Assembly: GCA_003156795.1 (NCBI GenBank)
Contig: PMHU01000052.1
Location: forward strand, 2,042-12,796
Source: Acidimicrobiaceae bacterium
GTDB taxonomy: Bacteria; Actinomycetota; Acidimicrobiia; Acidimicrobiales; Palsa-688
Direction of reading: 5' to 3'
DNA: 10,755 nt
The translations under genes and the position numbers were made by a program. Below, one piece after another: positions 1 through 5,562 of the stretch. Below the pieces are notes generated by a model. The model saw only the letters and a list, made by a program, of their open reading frames with translations. It did no database searches and was not told the origin of the DNA. The stretch's first letter is position 1. Each line of letters opens with the position of its first letter.

Positions 1-1
1 C

Positions 2-637
2 CGGCTCGTGTTCGAGTTGCTACTGGGTACGGGGGGCCGGCGATCCGAGGTGGCGGGCATGACCGTCGGTGATGTGGACTTGGACGCCAAGCGGGTCTGG
101 GTTCGCCAGCCCGTCGTCGAGGTCGAGGGCCGTCTGGTTCGCAACCCGACTCCAAAGGGAGGACGCAGCCGGGCAGTCGCGGTCGGGCCTCAATTGGCGG
201 AGCTCTTGCAAGAGCATCTGCTGCGGAAGGGGACTTCGGCTGCTGACGAATCCTTGCTGACCAGTCCGCGAGGAAATGGGTTCAGGTGGAACAACTATCT
301 GGCCAGGACTCTGCGACCGGCGATCTGCGCTACGGCCACGCGCTGGGCGGTCGGGGAGCGCAAGCGTCTTCTGGCGATGGGTCTGAGTCGGCCCAATGCC
401 ACTGCTCAGGCTTTGGCTTCAGCCGAGAAGCTAAAAAGGCTGACACCGCACCACTTGCGCCACACCGCCGCCGGGCTGTTGTGGGCGGCGGGTGCGAGCG
501 ACATCGAAGTCCAGTTGATCTTGGGCCACGCCGACCTTGAGACGTCGAAACGCCTCTACGCCCATCTTCTCGAAGGGTCCGGGGAAAGTGCGGCAGCGCG
601 GGTCGAGCAGCTACGCGAGGCGCGCCACGCAGGCTGA
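2..637 (+). CDS. Tyrosine recombinase/integrase, C-terminal catalytic domain (5' end outside window)
   Basis: This is a site-specific recombinase of the phage integrase family, which cuts and rejoins DNA at att sites through a tyrosine-DNA intermediate. The frame is open to the left edge, so the N-terminal core-binding domain lies outside the window; the GTG at 8 is internal, not a real start. Counting from that GTG codon as residue 1, the catalytic set is complete: Arg11 in TGGRRSEV (box I), Lys50 in TPKGGR (beta-hairpin lysine), His148 and Arg151 in HHLRHT (box II), His174 in LGHADLETS and the nucleophile Tyr184 in KRLYAHL. The protein ends 25 residues after the tyrosine, which is usual, so this end is intact. 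No gene lies close downstream on the same strand. Its position beside a block of defence genes suggests that it mobilises, or once mobilised, the island. XerC/D-type housekeeping function is less likely given the context, but cannot be excluded without the N-terminus. Confidence 0.93.
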   Translation, partial: RLVFELLLGTGGRRSEVAGMTVGDVDLDAKRVWVRQPVVEVEGRLVRNPTPKGGRSRAVAVGPQLAELLQEHLLRKGTSAADESLLTSPRGNGFRWNNYLARTLRPAICATATRWAVGERKRLLAMGLSRPNATAQALASAEKLKRLTPHHLRHTAAGLLWAAGASDIEVQLILGHADLETSKRLYAHLLEGSGESAAARVEQLREARHAG

Positions 638-694
638 CTTGGGCGTACGACTCGCCGCCCGGTTTACGTTCCAAGACGTCAGTGACTTTCCTGG

Positions 695-722
695 ACTTGG
701 CCTTATCCCACTGAGGCCAAGT
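695..722. repeat. Perfect 9-bp inverted repeat downstream of the integrase
   Basis: ACTTGGCCT at 695-703 is the exact reverse complement of AGGCCAAGT at 714-722, with a 10-base loop. It lies 57 bases after the integrase stop codon. No T-run follows, so a classical Rho-independent terminator is doubtful. A second, smaller hairpin (CGGTT, TAGG, AACCG at 728-741) follows at once. Possible roles are a weak terminator, a recombinase arm or core site, or none; the sequence alone does not decide. Confidence 0.45.
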
Positions 723-885
723 GGTTACGGTTTAGGAACCGGACACGCGTCCCATCTTGAAAGCGGCCTCCACCAGGACTTTCGCGGTGCGACCGGTCGT
801 TCATCGAAGGACTAGCGGACGAATAGGGGACGAGTTTCGGCCGGAGGGCCCACGCAGGGCGCTCTTCAACCTCAGCGCGGCCCGG

Positions 886-1224
886 TCACTTCCTCCGCTG
901 GCTCATTGCGAAACGCCACCCAATACGGCGCCCTGTGCCACCCCGACCTTCTCGGAGCCCGAACCAGGTTCTGCTGTCGATAATGAGGCAGCAACTCCGA
1001 CGACAGGACCGAGCCAAGGAAGGGCCGTCGGACCTGCCCCCTAAAACGTCGGCGAGTACGACGAGAATCCTGTCCTTCGTCGCATAAGCTCCATACAGCC
1101 GTCGGTCATATTTTTCCAGCACCCGGAACTGGTCGAGCACGTAGGGGACTAGGGACGGGAACCACCTGGCCGTCTCACCCAGCTGGCATGCTTGACCGTA
1201 TGCCTCTCTGCGTTGCCATCTCAT
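886..1224 (-). other. Doubtful open reading frame, 112 codons, possible gene remnant
   Basis: I do not recognise this frame. It would start at ATG 1224-1222. The middle part, roughly residues 16-62, reads like a genuine folded protein: it mixes hydrophobic and charged residues (for example RWFPSLVPYVLDQF and KDRILVVLADVLGG) and mostly uses G/C at third positions. The last 40 residues are rich in Arg, Gly, Cys and Trp and look like random translation. There is no clear Shine-Dalgarno sequence. It could be a decayed fragment of a gene broken during island insertion, or simply a chance frame in GC-rich DNA. Confidence 0.2.
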
Positions 1225-1497
1225 CTATCACATGTGGGGTGGCCTCGACCTGGGATGGAATGGCTGCCCGGATCACGAATCGGGAGCATCGGATCGACGG
1301 CTGGTACTGGCCAGAGCAAGATCACGCGAGACGTCTCCCAAGACCGGGCACCATTTGCCATTCCGCTGGCACCGGCTCGCGTTTAAGAAGCACGAGAACA
1401 TGAGGGAGGCCAGCGATCGGCTCGGCGTCTGGATCACCGCGACACCAGCGTTCTCCGAGAGTGCCACCGCATCCTCGACGGGGGCTGCGATCGAATC

Positions 1498-2433
1498 ATG
1501 AGAATAAGCCACATGACGTACACGCGAGTCGCCCACAAGATAACTCCGCCGGCGCTGGTAGCGCGCGCTCACAGCGAGGGCATCGACAAGTTCCTGTTCG
1601 ACCATCATCGGGCGCTACTGGCCAAAGCCCAAAATAGCGACTCACCGATGGCTTTCTTCTACGACCTCGAGGCGAAGAAGCTCTTTCAGCAGCTTCAGGC
1701 CGGCTCTGACCACGAGTTCTACGCGGCAGCGCACACCCTGGCCGCGAAGCTTGTCGGCGAGATGGATGGGCGGATGGAACCGGGGCTTCTTATTTGTCTG
1801 CGTATCATCGATGGAAACACGCGGTCTGCTGCCGTCTTGAAGCTGCAGGTGGTCACCCCCAATTCGGCGATACTTGAAAGGCTCGATAGCGGGGAGGAGA
1901 TCCTTGAGGCGGTCACCGACGTGTTGGACGCGCCGGGCGAACTGCAGAAAGGGACTCTTGTAGACGATCCGCGTATCGGGAGCGACGTTGTAGTCGGCGA
2001 CAAGTTGACGAAAGACGCCCTGTACTTTCCTCGGGCGCTCGGGATCCGCACTGAGGCACGAGCCCGCGAAGGAACTGCCGAACTGGTCACGGCAGTGAGC
2101 AACCGGCTTCCGTCCCTGACTGCACGGATAGTGGATGCCCTGCCAAGCGTGGAAGAGACCGCACCCGCGGAGGTCTTGGCGACGATCTCGGCCGAGGTTC
2201 CCGAGCTGACGGACGCCGTGCGCTCGGAGATCGCATCAGTGCTTGAGCAGCAGCAGCGACCGGTTCGGCGCATCGATCCGAAAGCCCCTCTCAAGCAAGT
2301 GGTCCGAGCGGGAGCTATATCGATCAACGGCCCTGCTGCGGCGATGCGCTCAGTTACCTGGGAGAGACAACCAGACGGGCAGTGGCGCATCACCATCGAC
2401 GTTCCTGAGGAACCCGTCCGCGAGTACCGGTAG
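1498..2433 (+). CDS. NdpA/YejK-like nucleoid-associated protein
   Basis: This 311-residue protein resembles the 37-kDa nucleoid-associated family (YejK/NdpA) in length and order of blocks, though identity looks low. Residues 51-103 match the family's core: a helical stretch with FYDLEAKKLF, then FYAAAHTLAAKLVGEM, then the strand GLLICLRI, followed by AVLKLQVVT at 112-120. The E. coli protein has a comparable run of FxxFSRAATGRLRDEL, then GGFVLFCHY, then YLLVAVL. The C-terminus (265-311: LKQVVRAGAISINGPAAAM, then a strand pair and PEEPVREYR) matches YejK's final LTKFAGSGGGLTINFDAM and PPNLRDQL region. Family members bind the nucleoid; their biochemical role is poorly defined. The start is uncertain: ATG 1498 gives the longest form, ATG 1513 is equally possible, and neither has a strong ribosome binding site. 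The membrane protein gene begins 4 nt after the stop, so the two are almost surely co-translated. In this setting a defence role is plausible but inferred. Confidence 0.75.
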   Translation: MRISHMTYTRVAHKITPPALVARAHSEGIDKFLFDHHRALLAKAQNSDSPMAFFYDLEAKKLFQQLQAGSDHEFYAAAHTLAAKLVGEMDGRMEPGLLICLRIIDGNTRSAAVLKLQVVTPNSAILERLDSGEEILEAVTDVLDAPGELQKGTLVDDPRIGSDVVVGDKLTKDALYFPRALGIRTEARAREGTAELVTAVSNRLPSLTARIVDALPSVEETAPAEVLATISAEVPELTDAVRSEIASVLEQQQRPVRRIDPKAPLKQVVRAGAISINGPAAAMRSVTWERQPDGQWRITIDVPEEPVREYR

Positions 2434-2437
2434 CACC

Positions 2438-3997
2438 GTGATAGTTGAGGCAGGGACTCTCGCCGATCTGTCGAGGATCGAGAACGGACTTGAGATTATC
2501 GAACGGATCCGTCCAGCGATCTCAGACGTCGTTGAACACGCCGAAATGGACAAGTATTCGATCCTCGGGACATGCCGTCTTGGCACCCTGTCCGTAGCTG
2601 ACTTGTCGTCGCTTCGAGACGACGGACACGTGGTCCGCCTGGACCTTCGCGAGGGCTCGTGGGAGGCGGCAGTCGTATTCGACGGGCCAGCCAATCCCGT
2701 TATCGACGTCAGCGGGAGGCCTGAGGACGCGTTCTCTTCGGCTCAGCTGTCTCAGCTGGACCGTGCGGTCGACCAACGGGACGCCTTTCTTCTTCTGCAG
2801 ACGGCGTCTGACCTCGATGTGTCGCTTCGTGTGCTGGTGCGTAACGATCCGGCCGAGAGCGCATCTCACTGGGCGTTGAGTCTGGCAGAGTTAGAGGCGC
2901 AGCTGGGCGGGACGGAGTGGATGGCGGCGGTCCTTGCCCTCGGACGGGGGCCTAGGGTAGTCACCGTTTCAGCGCCAGCTGAGATGGGGCTCCTCGTAGT
3001 AGGACAGCTTTTGATCCGAGGAGCCCGAGATGCATATGAACTGGATAACGTTCCTCAACTAGCGGAGCCGGATCGTGCGTTTCGCTTCGCCCGCGGGCTT
3101 GACGGCCGAGCTGAGTTTCCCTCGCCGCTGAGGTTCGCGTCGGTCGGCGAGGTGACGACGCCCGTCGGGGCCCAGTCAACGGGTGTCAGGCTTGGTCGCG
3201 TAGCCGCCGGAGTGTCTCGATGTCTGGTTTGGCACTGGCTGGCCACGTCGTCGGCCACCGATGACGGGAAGCTCTCTTTAACGGTCTCGGGCGCTCGTGT
3301 CGTATCCTTCGACCTTAGGCCGGAGCTTTGCGACACGATCGCCTCCGAACTGGCGTTGTACTTGTGGTCAGCAAGCGGCGACGATCCGGCTCGCATCGAC
3401 GCCATGGAGCAAGCTGTGTCTTTGGCGATCACCGACAGCGCAGACATCGCGAGCGGGTCCGGCCCAGCGCTGCGCACGGCCCGCTCGCTCTATGAGCTGG
3501 CTCGTCGCGGCGCCGTGTCGGAGGCGTTGGCCACCCGACGCGCCGCGCGCGAGTCCGCCCTGGCGACGGCTCGCTACACCGCCGACGCGGCGAGAGAAGC
3601 AGCTGGTAAGAGTATCGAGCGGACGCTCGTCCAAATCGGTGCGGTCGTCGGCGTCGCCGTAACCGATTTCAGTAACGTGATCTCGAACGGCCAAGCCATT
3701 GTCCTGCTGTCGGTGTTAGGAGCTCTTGCGGTGGTGTTCCTGATCGTGACGGAGTGCTTCTCGCTGCGTTCAGCGGGCGAGGGGCTGAGCGCCGGCTTGG
3801 CCGATCTTGACCAGTACCGCGAAAGCCTGGCGTCCGACGACCTAGAGACTATTCGCCAAGCTCAAACTGTCGCTGTCTCACGGGACGATCTGAGCCGGGC
3901 ACGCTGGATGGTCGCGATTATTTACACAGCTGCGGTGGCCGCTTCGGGAATAGCCATTGGGCTCGCCATCGTACACACGCATCATTCCGGGACTTAG
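2438..3997 (+). CDS. Unrecognised membrane protein: soluble N-terminal region plus three C-terminal membrane segments
   Basis: I do not recognise a family for this 519-residue protein. I chose GTG 2438 because it lies 4 nt after the preceding stop and the sequence from there (MIVEAGTLADLSRIENGLEI) looks protein-like; upstream in this frame is out-of-frame NdpA coding sequence. Residues 1-340 look soluble, with alternating strands and helices and many acidic residues. Residues 346-396 are an Ala/Arg/Glu-rich stretch that should form a long helix or coiled coil. Hydrophobic segments follow at about 397-415 and 419-440, then a polar loop of about 50 residues (442-490) and a third segment at 491-512 (from MVAIIYTAAVAASG). 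There is no signal peptide, so the large domain is probably cytoplasmic and tethered to the membrane. The tight coupling to the NdpA-like gene suggests a two-protein system in which this may be a membrane-acting partner or effector; that role is inference. Confidence 0.85.
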   Translation: MIVEAGTLADLSRIENGLEIIERIRPAISDVVEHAEMDKYSILGTCRLGTLSVADLSSLRDDGHVVRLDLREGSWEAAVVFDGPANPVIDVSGRPEDAFSSAQLSQLDRAVDQRDAFLLLQTASDLDVSLRVLVRNDPAESASHWALSLAELEAQLGGTEWMAAVLALGRGPRVVTVSAPAEMGLLVVGQLLIRGARDAYELDNVPQLAEPDRAFRFARGLDGRAEFPSPLRFASVGEVTTPVGAQSTGVRLGRVAAGVSRCLVWHWLATSSATDDGKLSLTVSGARVVSFDLRPELCDTIASELALYLWSASGDDPARIDAMEQAVSLAITDSADIASGSGPALRTARSLYELARRGAVSEALATRRAARESALATARYTADAAREAAGKSIERTLVQIGAVVGVAVTDFSNVISNGQAIVLLSVLGALAVVFLIVTECFSLRSAGEGLSAGLADLDQYRESLASDDLETIRQAQTVAVSRDDLSRARWMVAIIYTAAVAASGIAIGLAIVHTHHSGT

Positions 3998-4110
3998 CCC
4001 GCAGGTCGAACCAAATGGACGACGAAGTGCTTCCGGCCGTCGGGCGACGTGATCAGGACCGAAGTCTGACGGTCGCATTGAAGTACGCCCGGCCTTGCTA
4101 AGGGGTCGAC

Positions 4111-4923
4111 ATGACCATCAGTGACCGAGACCGCAAGATTCTCTGGGGTAATTCAGGGCAGCGATGTGCGATATGTCGACAGAGGCTTGTCGTCGATAGG
4201 GGTGAGAGCGACGGCGAGTCCGTCGTCGGGGACGAGGCCCACATCGTCGCCCGGTCGCCAGACGGGCCTAGGTACCGCCCAATGCCACCACCCGAGGTTG
4301 ACCGGTACGAGTACCGCATCCTGCTGTGCAAGGTCCATCACAAGGTGGTTGACGACCAACCCAGGGAGTACCCCGAGGAAAGGCTTCAGCAGATCAAGCG
4401 GGACCACGAAGCCTGGGTGACGGAACGACTCAGCTCCGACCCAACGATCCGGCCCGTGAGGTTGACAGTGGATCCGGCCGCTCGAAAACCGGTCCTCCGT
4501 CGCCTGACGACAGGCAGCGAAGTGTGGAGGACGATCGTGGGATGCGGTTCCTGTCGCTTCGATACGCCCGACGAGGATGAACGATTCTCCGCTGATCATT
4601 CCGACGCTGCCGACGACTTCCTCGACTCCGCCCGCGACTACGCCCAAATCAGTGACGAGATCGCTACCGACGGAGGCCGAGCGGTGAGAGAAGCCAAGCG
4701 GGAGCTCACAGCTCGTCTGACCTCACTCCAGAAAATGGACCTCGACGTCTTCGGTGGCCGGCGCCGGCTCCGGCTAGAGGGAGGCATAGGTGAGCCTCTG
4801 ACGTGGTGGGAGTCGATCCTGCTGGTCCTCCCGCAAAGGGACGCCAGGATCGAGAGCGTCACGCTGGTACCTGTCGACGGTCCCGAAGGTGGATTCCTGG
4901 TCGTCCATGGCGAACACGGGTGA
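4111..4923 (+). CDS. HNH-type endonuclease with unassigned C-terminal domain
   Basis: This 270-residue protein carries an N-terminal HNH (beta-beta-alpha metal) nuclease fold, a DNA-cutting domain common in restriction and mobile-element proteins. Visible motifs are CAIC (Cys19, Cys22), GDEAHIVARS with the first catalytic His44, and LLCKVHHKVVDD with Cys73, His76, His77 and Asp81-Asp82. The four Cys/His pairs would hold a structural zinc. The middle Asn of HNH, expected just before ILLC, is Tyr68 here (YEYRILLC). Residues 110-270 form a second domain that I cannot assign, with GCGSCRFDTPDEDERF, an acidic/helical centre and LDVFGGRRRLRLEGG followed by a strand-rich end. The start is well supported: AAGGGG at 4100-4105 sits 5 nt before the ATG. 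It is separated by 113 nt from the membrane protein and 147 nt from the next gene, so it may be transcribed alone. It is likely a defence or restriction nuclease, but could be another DNA-processing enzyme. Confidence 0.9.
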   Translation: MTISDRDRKILWGNSGQRCAICRQRLVVDRGESDGESVVGDEAHIVARSPDGPRYRPMPPPEVDRYEYRILLCKVHHKVVDDQPREYPEERLQQIKRDHEAWVTERLSSDPTIRPVRLTVDPAARKPVLRRLTTGSEVWRTIVGCGSCRFDTPDEDERFSADHSDAADDFLDSARDYAQISDEIATDGGRAVREAKRELTARLTSLQKMDLDVFGGRRRLRLEGGIGEPLTWWESILLVLPQRDARIESVTLVPVDGPEGGFLVVHGEHG

Positions 4924-5058
4924 ACCGCGCCGGCGGGTTGGAGAGGAAACGGTAACCCTTGACGCGGGGGCACAGCCGGGATGAAGGAGCGGCGGGGTGG
5001 GACTTAGCGCTGGACGCCTGTGAAAGTACCTTGTCTCGCCTAAATCGGTGTATGTGAT

Positions 5059-5063
5059 GGAGG
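5059..5063 (+). promoter_or_regulatory. Ribosome binding site of the AAA ATPase stub
   Basis: GGAGG lies 7 nt upstream of ATG 5071. It fixes the start of the very short reading frame that follows and shows that this was a real, translated gene rather than a chance frame. GGGGAG at 5065-5070 touches the ATG and is too close to serve. Confidence 0.7.
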
Positions 5064-5070
5064 CGGGGAG

Positions 5071-5205
5071 ATGCGTATAACGACTCTTCGACTGAGCAAC
5101 TTCCAGTCGTTTGGCCCCGAACCGACCACCATCGATCTCGCGGAACTCACTTACGTCCCACGTTCGCCGTTGGATAGAAGCTCGGGCCGGTCAGTCAGCT
5201 GGTAG
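5071..5205 (+). pseudogene. N-terminal stub of an OLD/SMC-like AAA ATPase
   Basis: Only 44 codons remain. The first 29 residues (MRITTLRLSNFQSFGPE, then TTIDLAELTYV) are the typical opening strand pair of ABC-type AAA ATPases of the OLD/RecF/SMC kind, in which a Walker A loop of the GPNGxGKT type normally follows directly after the position reached here. Instead the frame runs into PRSPLDRSSGR and stops at 5203-5205, inside antisense sequence of the neighbouring GHKL gene. The Walker A, Walker B and any TOPRIM nuclease part are all gone, so the product cannot work. Intact relatives include OLD-family nucleases and the GajA protein of Gabija, but too little is left to choose. The good GGAGG site upstream shows the 5' end is preserved. 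Confidence 0.72.
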
Positions 5206-5552
5206 ACGGCGGTGAAGCCTATCCCGAAGGCGCCAGTTGTTCCGGGTCTTTGGCGTTTGTCGCCGCTGGCGATCTCGCGGAAACTGTGGAAGTCGCAGCG
5301 ATGGTCGCGCGCTGCGAGCCACTCACAGTCGTCGGTGGTGACGTCTTGGCAGCGGTCGAAGATCCCGTCGTTCCACACCTCGAGCGCGTCTGCGCCAACG
5401 CGGAAACGGATTCGGCTGGCTCCGGGTGCGTCGTCGGCATTTTGGATCAGTTCGTAGATGACAGTGCGCGGGCCCTGTAGGTCGCCGAGGGTTCTCTCGA
5501 TTGTGCCTAGGTAGTCCGAGCCCCGGGAGAGGCTCTCAAAGTCTCTGGTCAA
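5151..5552 (-). pseudogene. N-terminal fragment of a sacsin/HSP90-like GHKL ATPase
   Basis: This 133-residue fragment is the start of a large ATPase with a histidine-kinase/HSP90-like (GHKL) fold, as in sacsin-type proteins found in bacterial defence loci. Motifs seen are the N-box YELIQNADDA (Asn38 for magnesium), WNDG at 60-63 in the place of the ATP-lid DxGxG motif, and TTGAFGIGFTAVYQLTD from residue 105. Intact relatives go on for many hundreds of residues with further domains. Here homology-like sequence ends near residue 129 (PELLSNG) and the last few residues and stop come from antisense of the AAA stub. The start must be TTG 5552, the only start codon after an in-frame stop; no clear ribosome binding site is seen, but it lies 10 nt after the mod stop, so translation may depend on coupling. 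It was probably the third gene of the res-mod operon. The remaining piece may bind ATP but lacks any effector part. Confidence 0.85.
5157..5166. other. Fusion point of two truncated convergent genes
   Basis: Sequence that fits an AAA ATPase on the plus strand ends at Val29 (5155-5157). Sequence that fits a GHKL ATPase on the minus strand ends about Gly129 (5168-5166). Each reading frame then runs into the antisense of the other, giving a 55-bp overlap at 5151-5205. The simplest cause is one deletion that removed the 3' parts of two convergent genes and everything between them. A misjoined assembly would look the same. Confidence 0.65.
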
Positions 5553-5562
5553 TGTCCGCGCT

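Larger units (their letters stand above)
638..1497. other. Gene-poor 860-bp stretch between integrase and NdpA-like gene
   Basis: I see no convincing gene, tRNA, insertion sequence or CRISPR repeat here. Several short frames are open on both strands because the DNA is GC-rich, but none has a good ribosome binding site or a recognisable domain. The best candidate is a minus-strand frame at 886-1224 (listed separately). A plus-strand frame ending at 1501 overlaps the next start by ATGA, but its sequence is low in complexity and unrecognised. The region must hold the promoter of the two-gene unit starting at 1498. I could not pick a convincing -35/-10 pair. It may also hold an attachment site, since it directly follows the integrase. 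Confidence 0.5.

Noticed and set aside
952..1000. Imperfect stem (TCGGAG with CTCCGA, and TGCTG with CAGCA inside) that could be an RNA or tRNA-like fold.
   Set aside because: The inner and outer stems do not line up without large bulges and there is no tRNA arm pattern or CCA end.
1232..1501. Plus-strand frame of 89 codons that overlaps the NdpA-like start by ATGA, as coupled genes do.
   Set aside because: It has no ribosome binding site and no recognisable domain, and its end (ATPAFSESATASSTGAAIES) is low in complexity. The overlap alone is weak evidence.
4935..4964. GGGTT/AACCC inverted repeat followed by TTGACG, as a possible terminator for the HNH gene or a promoter for the next gene.
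   Set aside because: The stem is only 5 bp with a 14-base loop and no T-run, and no good -10 element lies at the right distance from TTGACG.
5133..5282. 13-bp direct repeat CGATCTCGCGGAA at 5133-5145 and 5270-5282, on both sides of the ATPase gene fusion point.
   Set aside because: Each copy encodes normal family-like sequence (TIDLAEL on plus, FREIASG on minus) and neither is at the breakpoint, so it is probably chance rather than the cause of the deletion.
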